Of a stretch of DNA of 64,000 nucleotides, positions 45,676-53,133 are shown piece by piece. Below the pieces are notes generated by a model. The model worked only from the letters and a program-made list of their open reading frames with translations, was not told the origin of the DNA and did no database searches. The stretch is from Bin80 sp965219915 (GTDB lineage: Bacteria > Bacteroidota > Rhodothermia > Rhodothermales > Bin80). Location: NCBI GenBank assembly GCA_965219915.1, contig OZ244794.1, forward strand, positions 3,472,001 to 3,536,000. The letters run 5' to 3'. Positions within the stretch are counted from its first letter, which is position 1, and every line of letters starts with the position of its first letter. Position numbers and translations under genes: made by a program.

Positions 45676-46350
45676 TTACTGTGTTCGCTTCGCCACTGGA
45701 GGGACTGCGTAGCGTTCTACCGCTTCTGCATCAGTCCGTCTATTTCCACCCATCTCATCTTCATCCTGTGGCAACGTCACGGATATAAATGGCAGCGGCT
45801 GTCCTGCTTCCATGGCGTCCACTAGCGCGTCAATCTTCTCCGGGGTCAAATTGTACGCGTATGGACCATTGGAAACCTGCATCATGGGCGCAGAACCGCA
45901 GGCCCCCAAACACTCGGCCTCCCGCAATGTGAACCGACCGCAAGGAGTCGTATGCCCCCTCATAACACCAAGCTTCTCTTCCAGATAAGCTAGAGTGTCG
46001 TAGCCCCCGCAGAATTGGCAGGAAAAACAGGTGCAAACATCCAGGACGTAAGTGCCTTTCTTTTCCTTATAGTACTGCGTATAGAACGTTGCCACACCGT
46101 AGACCTGTGCATAGGGCAACGACAGTTCGGTGGCAACCAGTCGCATCACCTCTGGAGGCAAAAACCCAAATTTTTCCTGCGCAAGCCAGAGCACCCACAT
46201 AACTGCCCCATCCGCGGTTGGGTATTGGGTTACGTACTCGGCGATCTTCGCCTTTTCTTCTGGAGTAAAAACTAACTCTTCCTCCGAAAAATCTGCTTCC
46301 GGATTGGAATCTGGCAGCGCCACTACGGGATTGCGAATAAAATCTGCCAT
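45676..46350 (-). CDS. nuoE: NADH-quinone oxidoreductase subunit E
   Basis: The thioredoxin-like 2Fe-2S subunit, 224 residues. It shows MWVLWLAQEKFGFLPPEVM, the VYGVATFYTQYY helix, and ligands in VCTCFSCQFCGGYD and AECLGACGSAPMMQV. The first ligand loop carries extra Cys compared with the common CTNLSC form. N- and C-terminal extensions of about 30 and 40 residues are low in conservation. Its start follows the nuoD stop directly on the minus strand. Confidence 0.95.
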   Translation of the reverse strand: MADFIRNPVVALPDSNPEADFSEEELVFTPEEKAKIAEYVTQYPTADGAVMWVLWLAQEKFGFLPPEVMRLVATELSLPYAQVYGVATFYTQYYKEKKGTYVLDVCTCFSCQFCGGYDTLAYLEEKLGVMRGHTTPCGRFTLREAECLGACGSAPMMQVSNGPYAYNLTPEKIDALVDAMEAGQPLPFISVTLPQDEDEMGGNRRTDAEAVERYAVPPVAKRTQ

Positions 46351-47667
46351 CTACTTGTCAGCCTCACCCATTACCGGGTCAATAGATCCGATTAGCACTA
46401 CAATGTCTGCCACCGGATGACCTTCCATCATGGATTCCAAGCCCTGCAGGTTTGTAAAGGATGGTGCGTTAATACGTGCACGCCAGGGGCATCCGGTTCC
46501 GTCACTTTCGAGGTAGAACCCTAATTCCCCTTTGGGAGATTCGATAGCATGATACGCAGCAGCTCCTTCGGGCGGAGCTATCCCCGTTTCCGTGTACATG
46601 AAGTCGTGTATCATACCCTCCATCGAATAATATACTTCGTTCTTGGACGGATACGTCTTTTTCGCATCGTCTGCCCGGATCGGCCCTTCCGGCAATCGAT
46701 CCAGACATTGATGAATAATCTTGATGCTCTCCAGCATCTCTTCAACACGAATATGATATCTCGCTAGACAATCCCCCTCCTCCCGGAGTGGGATAATGAA
46801 ATCTACCTCGTCGTACTTCAGGTAGGGTTCAAAAGTGCGGATATCGTAGGGAACACCACTGCCGCGGAGATTGGGACCTGTCAGTCCGAGTGCAGTTGCC
46901 TCATCCGCACTGACCGTGCCAACATCCTTGTTTCGGTCAATCCAGATGCGATTACGGTTGAGGAGCTTTTGCCAGCCTTTAATGACCTCTTCGTAACGGA
47001 TTGCAAAGTCCCTGATCATTTCAATCGCCTTGGAACTCAGATCTGTTGCCAACCCACCAATTCGACTGTGTGAAACCGTAAAGCGGGCTCCTGATACCTC
47101 GTCAAAGATGCTATAGAGATCTTCCCGGCCCTGAAAAGTCCATAAAAAAACACTCACTGCCCCCGCGTCCATCAGCCCGACTCCCAGCCACAGCAAATGA
47201 GAAGAGATGCGAGCCAATTCACACATGATCATGCGGATCCACTGCGCCCGCTCAGGAATCTCAACGTTCGCGAGTTTCTCCACTGCCATGCACCAGGCCA
47301 CATTATTTGCGTAGGGCGCCAGATAATCCATGCGGTCGGTATAAGGCATGAACTCCTGGTACGTCTTGCTTTCCGCGAGCTTTTCGATACCGCGGTGCAA
47401 GTATCCGATGTCAAGCACACACTTTTCGATCAATTCACCATCAAGCTTGACCATGCACCTGAGCACACCGTGTGTAGCAGGGTGCTGCGGCCCGATGTTC
47501 AGCGTCATTTCGTGCTCGAGTGCATCCTTCACACGTGAAACTTCGGTGCCACGCCTTGTACTCAACCAAGCATCCTTGCTCTCAAGTCGTTTGAGTATTG
47601 TCTCGTTATGCCTGGGCCAAAACGAGAATATATTCTCCTGATCGTGATATGACGATTTGACCGGCAT
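46351..47667 (-). CDS. nuoD: NADH-quinone oxidoreductase subunit D
   Basis: The 49-kDa subunit that shapes the quinone pocket, 438 residues. Key parts are MTLNIGPQHPATHGVLRCMV with the quinone-site His, DIGYLHRGIEKLAE, MDYLAPYANNVAWCMAVEKL, GGLATDLSS, and the C-terminal VVLIGSIDPVMGEADK. The 50-residue lead before EMTLNIG is longer than usual, so the true start may be further in. It is separate from nuoC, not a CD fusion, and its ATG overlaps the nuoC stop. Confidence 0.95.
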   Translation of the reverse strand: MPVKSSYHDQENIFSFWPRHNETILKRLESKDAWLSTRRGTEVSRVKDALEHEMTLNIGPQHPATHGVLRCMVKLDGELIEKCVLDIGYLHRGIEKLAESKTYQEFMPYTDRMDYLAPYANNVAWCMAVEKLANVEIPERAQWIRMIMCELARISSHLLWLGVGLMDAGAVSVFLWTFQGREDLYSIFDEVSGARFTVSHSRIGGLATDLSSKAIEMIRDFAIRYEEVIKGWQKLLNRNRIWIDRNKDVGTVSADEATALGLTGPNLRGSGVPYDIRTFEPYLKYDEVDFIIPLREEGDCLARYHIRVEEMLESIKIIHQCLDRLPEGPIRADDAKKTYPSKNEVYYSMEGMIHDFMYTETGIAPPEGAAAYHAIESPKGELGFYLESDGTGCPWRARINAPSFTNLQGLESMMEGHPVADIVVLIGSIDPVMGEADK

Positions 47668-48326
47668 CAGTTTTCGTCGTTTTCTGCAGGCTCTTGATAG
47701 CTCTTAGCCGGACTGCCGCTGCGGGCAGCTGCAAAAGGATCCATGGTTAGCTCCCCCTCAGGCGTCCGGGGTGGGAGCGGGAGTGATCCTGGAATACCCA
47801 GAAGCGGAAACTCCTTGCGTTGGGGATGATATGCAAAATCCTCAGGCATGAACATACGTCGAAGGTCTGGATGGCCCTCAAAACGAATGCCCAGCATATC
47901 AAAGCACTCACGTTCATTCCAGTCAGCTGCCTTGAACAGGCCAGTTATTGAGGGCAGAACTGCATCATCTTCCTCTACACGCACCTTTATTCGAAGGCGT
48001 TTACCTCTTTGAAGGTTTACGAAACAGTAATAAACCTCATAGCGGGGTGCTTCCTCCTGAAATCGATCCACGCCGGCAAGATCCACGAGGTAGGTAAATC
48101 CCAACTCTTCTTTCAGTGCCGTGCTTACCTCCAAAAAATACTCACCCGCAATAAATACGGTTTGCTCACCCGCATAGACGACCACCTCTGTAACTGCTTC
48201 CGGAAACTTCTCCTGGATAGCTTTTATTACATCTGTAACATCAGTGGACGCCTTCGCATGCACATTCTCCTCGTCTGGGCGAGCCTTATCTACGGGCGTA
48301 AAGTGGAAGTTGAGTGAGTCAGGCAT
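47667..48326 (-). CDS. nuoC: NADH-quinone oxidoreductase subunit C
   Basis: The 30-kDa subunit, 219 residues from the ATG at 48326 (a TTG lies one codon upstream). The family core is LVDLAGVDRFQEEAPRYEVY, LFKAADWNERECFDMLGIRF and the signature GHPDLRRMFMPEDFAYHPQR followed by KEFPL. The C-terminal tail is Pro- and Glu-rich and variable. Overlap with nuoD suggests coupled translation. Confidence 0.94.
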   Translation of the reverse strand: MPDSLNFHFTPVDKARPDEENVHAKASTDVTDVIKAIQEKFPEAVTEVVVYAGEQTVFIAGEYFLEVSTALKEELGFTYLVDLAGVDRFQEEAPRYEVYYCFVNLQRGKRLRIKVRVEEDDAVLPSITGLFKAADWNERECFDMLGIRFEGHPDLRRMFMPEDFAYHPQRKEFPLLGIPGSLPLPPRTPEGELTMDPFAAARSGSPAKSYQEPAENDEN

Positions 48327-48335
48327 CAACTATCT

Positions 48336-48890
48336 CTACACACCTCCCACTGTTGTCCGGCCGTCACTCGTGAGGATTTCCAGGTTCATTGGCTCTACAG
48401 CTGATTTTTTTTGGCCGCTTGCATAATCCTTTGCTATGGAATACTCGTTCCGAACTTTTTCCTGAATATCCATTAACGCATGAATAACGGCTTCTGGCCG
48501 AGGCGGACACCCTGGGATATATACATCAACCGGCATAAAGTTATCTATTCCTTGCACAACGCCATAGCAGCGATGCATTCCTCCACTCGATGCGCACGCT
48601 CCCATGGCTATACACCACTTTGGATCGGCCATTTGATCCCAGACGCGTCGTATCGCATGTGCCATTTTGTAACTGCACCATCCTGCCACGATCATCAGGT
48701 CGGCCTGACGAGGGGAGAATCGCATTGCCTCACTACCGAACCTGCCAACATCGTACTTGGGACCGCCGAAGGCCATCATTTCAATGGCACAGCAGGCCAA
48801 GCCCATGGGCATTGGCATCAGTGAGTTTGAACGCGCCCAGTTGACAACAGCGTCAACAGTGGTTGTCAAGTATCCAGTAGCGGAATCCAT
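48336..48890 (-). CDS. nuoB: NADH-quinone oxidoreductase subunit B
   Basis: The PSST subunit carrying cluster N2, 184 residues. Cluster ligands are the Cys pair in MGLACCAIEMMAF, one in MGACASSGGMH and one in YIPGCPPRPEAVIHAL. NSLMPMPMGLACC and FSPRQADLMIVAG match the family. A short C-terminal extension after RNEYSIAKDYA is variable. It follows nuoA by 49 bases. Confidence 0.96.
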   Translation of the reverse strand: MDSATGYLTTTVDAVVNWARSNSLMPMPMGLACCAIEMMAFGGPKYDVGRFGSEAMRFSPRQADLMIVAGWCSYKMAHAIRRVWDQMADPKWCIAMGACASSGGMHRCYGVVQGIDNFMPVDVYIPGCPPRPEAVIHALMDIQEKVRNEYSIAKDYASGQKKSAVEPMNLEILTSDGRTTVGGV

Positions 48891-48939
48891 AGGAAAAAAC
48901 CAGCGTCGTTTTTTATGAGAAGTGATGCGGTCTGTTTCG

Positions 48940-49311
48940 TTAGTCGAACTCCAGTCCGCCTTTTTTGATGTCGTATAGAAGTCCTACCGCAAGGACCAAA
49001 ATAAATATGCTTACGACCGCCAACACCCCCATACCAATTCCCGCCTCCAGAAAATGCCTGTGGCTGACTGCCCACGGGTAAAGGAACACAACCTCTACGT
49101 CAAAGACAATAAATACCATCGCAATCAGATAGAACTTGACGGAGAACCTCTGATGAGCAGTCCCGATTGGATCCATGCCACTCTCATATGCACCTACTTT
49201 GACTCGATTGGGCCTCCTAGGGCCAAGCAACCGCTGAGCTAACAGTAACGTCAACGCCAAACCTGTTGCCAGGCCCAGCATAATCAATAGCGCGATAAAT
49301 TCAGCACTCAT
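48940..49311 (-). CDS. nuoA: NADH-quinone oxidoreductase subunit A
   Basis: The small membrane subunit, 123 residues with three membrane segments. YESGMDPIGTAHQRFSVKFY is the conserved loop (usually YECG; here YESG, so the redox-switch Cys is replaced by Ser), followed by LIAMVFIVFDVEVVFLYPWA. It is the first gene of the nuo run, so the promoter should lie just beyond 49311. Confidence 0.94.
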   Translation of the reverse strand: MSAEFIALLIMLGLATGLALTLLLAQRLLGPRRPNRVKVGAYESGMDPIGTAHQRFSVKFYLIAMVFIVFDVEVVFLYPWAVSHRHFLEAGIGMGVLAVVSIFILVLAVGLLYDIKKGGLEFD

Positions 49312-50172
49312 TGCAGAAACGCCTGGTTATATCTTTCTGGATCAGGACATGCACACGCAACCGTAATATACGGACCGATACCCGACTACACAGCACGATT
49401 AAACTGTGAAGCTAGCAACGGGCTACAACTCAAATACCCAACTCTAGTTTGATTTGTACTCACGCTGGGCGACCGGGGTCAGACAACTGGAGCTTGTACT
49501 TAATTGAGTCCAAATTTGTGCGAATATACCCGTATGTAGATTAGGGGGTGGCGAGTGCCCTTCGAGTCGGGAATCCTTGTTTTTACTCCGTCTGTTTCCC
49601 GTTCATAGTGCCTTAGGTCCGTTTCTACTCCCTGCTCATCATACCGGACATGCGGTTTTCCGCATCCGGCTTTCAGTTGAATTCTTTTCTTCGCACGCGG
49701 AAAGATTTTGTCTTCGGCGATGGCGACGCAATCCATGGATCTCCCATAGTCTAGCATCCGAGTATTGCTCGTACTTCCCGGTTTGCACCTCATATTCGCG
49801 ACAAGCATCTGTGACCAAGTATGAAACACTTGGCTCATGGACATCAAGAGAGACTGCAGGAATATTGCGTGATGTGCGTTCCTACTCTCTAGACCAGAGC
49901 CGTTGAGAAACCACTGCGGGTCACATCCATGTGTCCTCTTGTACTCTCCACGTCAAATTCTGAGCTAACCAGATCGTCTGGTGGGCAATTAATCCGGTCC
50001 TTCTTTTGGAGCGCACAAGCTCAACCCATTGCTGTTATTCTTTGATTTTCGTATCCTGCCGCTGTAAATTGAGCACAGCTACTCAGTCGCCCTGTACCGG
50101 GCAAACGCGACCTTTCCGCAGGACGTGCGTAGCATGAATGCCTAAGCAGTTGCAAAATATTTGCAACTTACA
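49312..50172. other. Long intergenic stretch upstream of nuoA
   Basis: About 860 bases lie between nuoA and the TonB-dependent receptor gene that ends at 50173. No complete gene is supportable. The stretch includes a hairpin-like piece resembling group II intron domain V (listed separately); the frame at 49500-49847 runs through that piece and looks non-coding. The nuo promoter must be near the left end. Confidence 0.5.
49641..49672 (-). ncRNA. Possible group II intron domain V remnant
   Basis: Read on the minus strand, the 32 bases fold as a lower stem AAGCCGGA with TCCGGTAT (seven of eight pairs, counting one G-T), an upper stem TGCGG/CCGCA with an AAAA loop, and a two-base TG bulge on the 3' side. 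This is the shape of domain V with an AGC triad at the base. No reverse transcriptase frame is nearby, and the tetraloop is not GNRA, so it would be a decayed remnant, or a chance hairpin. Confidence 0.4.
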
Positions 50173-52986
50173 CTACCTCCAATCGGTGGTATACGTCAGA
50201 CGGACACTCGCAAGGCGTCCAAGTTTGGGAGCTCCGACAAACTCCCGGTGATTGCTGTTGGTCGCATTATTGATGCCAAGGTCAGCACGCAACGCATGAT
50301 TGATCTCATAGCCAACACCCATATCTACTACGAAATAAGACTCAACATCACCATTGTATGGCCCGGAAATCATACGGAAACCCTTGATATATCGACCCGA
50401 CGCATGTACACTGAATCCACTCCGATGCTGGTACTGTCCGCCCAGTTTTAACTTGAGAGGCGGCGCGTTCAGGGCCAGTACCTTGTCCTCAGACTCTTCT
50501 TTTAGTTGCGTGTGATCGAAAAAATCATCGCTTACCCAGGACATATTTCCAAATAATGTGAGTGCACGTGAGGCAATCACCTGAAGAGAAACGTCCACAC
50601 CGTAATATCCAACATCCCCGAAATTCGGGTATGCCAACATGATCTCAGGGATCTGCCCTATCCCCGGATTGTTCTCATTGGGCTGAACTATTGCTATGGG
50701 GGTGCTCGCAGTAGGTAAAGAAGTACCTGCCAAGTCTACCAGAAGTTGAGCCGCCTGCTCCGCTGTCAGGTTGAATAGCCCGAGTGCAAGTGACAGCGCA
50801 TCGTTGTTTGCTATCCCGGTAGAAATATCACGAACAAGGTCCTGGGTCAAAGTCGGTACCAATACGAGTGGTGTACGCACTTGAAGCGCGCCTATAAAAT
50901 TCCTCTTTTGCGCGTAATAAGCATCTACGGCAAACAGCAAATTCTCATTCAGAATGCCTTTGTACCCTACCTCAAACGTTTGGGAAATGGTCTGCTTGAG
51001 GGGACCAACATCCTCCAGATCAGTTAAGCCTACATCTATACTGAGTGTGCTAAGGTTGAGCGCTCCCAAAACTCCAGGACTGAAACCCTGAACAACGGTG
51101 CTCTCTGGACCCAGCCCGCGCTTGAGAGATGCAATCAATTGCAGGGGTACATTCAGTCCGGCCGCCGCCAACAGATCGGCAAGTTCTTGATCTGGGATCG
51201 CCGCAAGGGACGCATACATGAGCGCATAAACGTCTCCCGTGCCTATGCCCACAGGAACCGGGGCTCCCTCGAACCCCGGCAGCAGACTGGATGCAACAAG
51301 ATCCGTCGGAGCTCCAATTGCCAGAAACTCGGGATTCCGTTGATATGTGAATCCAGTGGCAGCGCCACGACCGCGTACATTGATCCCTCCAAGAGAAGCC
51401 GCTACCAAATCCAACCAGTTACTTGTGGCTGTGGGAGAGGAAAAACTGCGGTTATAAGTTACACGGAAACTTGAGGTTGGATTGGGCTTGACTACCAGTC
51501 CAACACGAGGAGACGCCTGGATTTTGTCCACAACATTGTTGTAATCTCCGCGCAGGGCGAGTGTCAACTCAATCCGGTCGCCGATACTAGTGGTTGATTG
51601 GCCATACACACCGTATTCGTCTATGTTGTCATGGTCTTCATTGCGTCCCAAGACCGTGCCTTTTGTATCTGGGCGGGTGAGCTCCATATCAACGCCTAGG
51701 ATCAATGACTGCCTGGAGCCAATTTGCAGATCGTACTGCGCCTGTCCTACGTACTCGCGGGAATGCTCAATAACCGGATCGCCACCATATACAAAAGAAT
51801 CCCTCGAATCGTTTGCATTCACGAAAAACTGCGCAAAAAATGGACCATTGGATATCCTCGCCTGGCCGAATGAATAGCGATAGTCGTCACCTTGGATAGT
51901 GCCTATACCACTCAGGACCGTTCCATTCATCGCGGCTGTCCCGGCGTTCAGCGAAAGCCTGGTCCTGGTTCCTATGCGAAACTCCACATTTCCCGACACC
52001 GTGAACTTGCTGTAATCTGTGTCCCGAATACCATCCACGAAAATCTGCACGGCATCTTCCGGGTCTGGACACCGGTCAAATGCACGGCTCTGCAAAAGGG
52101 CCGGGTCACAGGATTCGAGGGCAAAGTCATTTCCTTTAAAATATGATCCAGTTACCTTGACACCCACACGACTTCCGATCACAGTTGCCGCGCGCGCCTG
52201 CACATTCATGTGCGACCGTTCGCCACTGCTGACGGCGACTGTGGCCCCGGGATGAGTAAATGGGTCCTTGGTTATATAATGAATCACGCCGGAATCAACC
52301 CCCGCACCATAAAGTGCAGATCCGGGACCACGTACAACCTCCACACGATCAAGGTCCACCATCAAATTGGGCATCAGGCTGTGAAGATTCACGCCTATCG
52401 AAGCCGAACCCGCATCTCGATAGTCAGTCAAAACATACGTAGCCCCTGAAAAGACATTATTGAAGCCCCTGAGAACCACTTCGTGTCGGTCTATTCCTGT
52501 CTGTGCAAAGTCCAACCCAACAACATTGCGCAGTGTAGCTACGGCCGTGGGGGTGACTACACCCCTAAGATCCTGAGCCAAGATTACATCAGTGGATGAC
52601 GGCGAATCCAAAACCTTCTCCTGCCTCCTACTGGCAGTAACTTGCAGCTGATCCAAATCAATACCAGGCACCAACTCCACATTCAAAATGTATTCCTCCC
52701 CCTCAGAAATCTCTATCTCGGTTTCAACCGACCTGTATCCTGTATAGGACACTCGAATCGTGTTTGTGCCCGGAGGCAGACCACTGAGCGAATATTCCCC
52801 TCCCCCGTCCGTGGCCGTACCCTGCATAGACTCAACATGAACCACACTCGCCCCTACCAAAGGCATACCATCTTCAGAATCCGAGACCGTTCCAGAAACT
52901 GAAGTATCCTGAGAAAACGCCCAGCCGGGTGATGCTAAGGCAAACGCCAGAAAGGTAATACTAAAAAGAAAGCTTCGAGTAGTCAT
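50173..52986 (-). CDS. TonB-dependent receptor with CarboxypepD_reg-like domain (copy 2)
   Basis: An outer-membrane receptor of 937 residues. A signal peptide (about residues 1-25) is followed by a CarboxypepD_reg-like domain (VSGTVSDSEDGMPLVGASVV, GEYSLSGLPPGTNTIRVSYT), a plug domain with EVVLRGFNNVFSG and RVEVVRGPGSALYGAGVDSG, and a 22-strand barrel ending RLASVRLTYTTDWR. It is paralogous to the next gene, with about two thirds of residues alike by eye over the whole length, including an unusual hydrophobic barrel insert (ADLLAAAGLNVPLQLIASLK). No SusD-like gene is adjacent, so a glycan-uptake pair is unlikely; the substrate is unknown. Confidence 0.92.
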   Translation of the reverse strand: MTTRSFLFSITFLAFALASPGWAFSQDTSVSGTVSDSEDGMPLVGASVVHVESMQGTATDGGGEYSLSGLPPGTNTIRVSYTGYRSVETEIEISEGEEYILNVELVPGIDLDQLQVTASRRQEKVLDSPSSTDVILAQDLRGVVTPTAVATLRNVVGLDFAQTGIDRHEVVLRGFNNVFSGATYVLTDYRDAGSASIGVNLHSLMPNLMVDLDRVEVVRGPGSALYGAGVDSGVIHYITKDPFTHPGATVAVSSGERSHMNVQARAATVIGSRVGVKVTGSYFKGNDFALESCDPALLQSRAFDRCPDPEDAVQIFVDGIRDTDYSKFTVSGNVEFRIGTRTRLSLNAGTAAMNGTVLSGIGTIQGDDYRYSFGQARISNGPFFAQFFVNANDSRDSFVYGGDPVIEHSREYVGQAQYDLQIGSRQSLILGVDMELTRPDTKGTVLGRNEDHDNIDEYGVYGQSTTSIGDRIELTLALRGDYNNVVDKIQASPRVGLVVKPNPTSSFRVTYNRSFSSPTATSNWLDLVAASLGGINVRGRGAATGFTYQRNPEFLAIGAPTDLVASSLLPGFEGAPVPVGIGTGDVYALMYASLAAIPDQELADLLAAAGLNVPLQLIASLKRGLGPESTVVQGFSPGVLGALNLSTLSIDVGLTDLEDVGPLKQTISQTFEVGYKGILNENLLFAVDAYYAQKRNFIGALQVRTPLVLVPTLTQDLVRDISTGIANNDALSLALGLFNLTAEQAAQLLVDLAGTSLPTASTPIAIVQPNENNPGIGQIPEIMLAYPNFGDVGYYGVDVSLQVIASRALTLFGNMSWVSDDFFDHTQLKEESEDKVLALNAPPLKLKLGGQYQHRSGFSVHASGRYIKGFRMISGPYNGDVESYFVVDMGVGYEINHALRADLGINNATNSNHREFVGAPKLGRLASVRLTYTTDWR

Positions 52987-53133
52987 GTCTTCGTGGTTAA
53001 GATATTCGGCGTGGAGGTTACCGTACGTTTGTCAAATTTACGCAATTCCCGTGTTGTATTTATTTTAAAAAATCAAATGGATACATCCTAACGGCTGAAC
53101 GCGGCAGCACGAGCGCAAGGCGTAAGATCGGCG

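Noticed and set aside
49500..49847. A 115-codon minus-strand frame upstream of nuoA
   Set aside because: It runs through the domain V-like hairpin and shows no protein pattern; the openness is likely by chance.
52987..53133. A terminator or second operator between the two receptor genes
   Set aside because: An AGCGC/GCGCT pairing exists but without a T-run, and no inverted repeat like that at 55971 is found.
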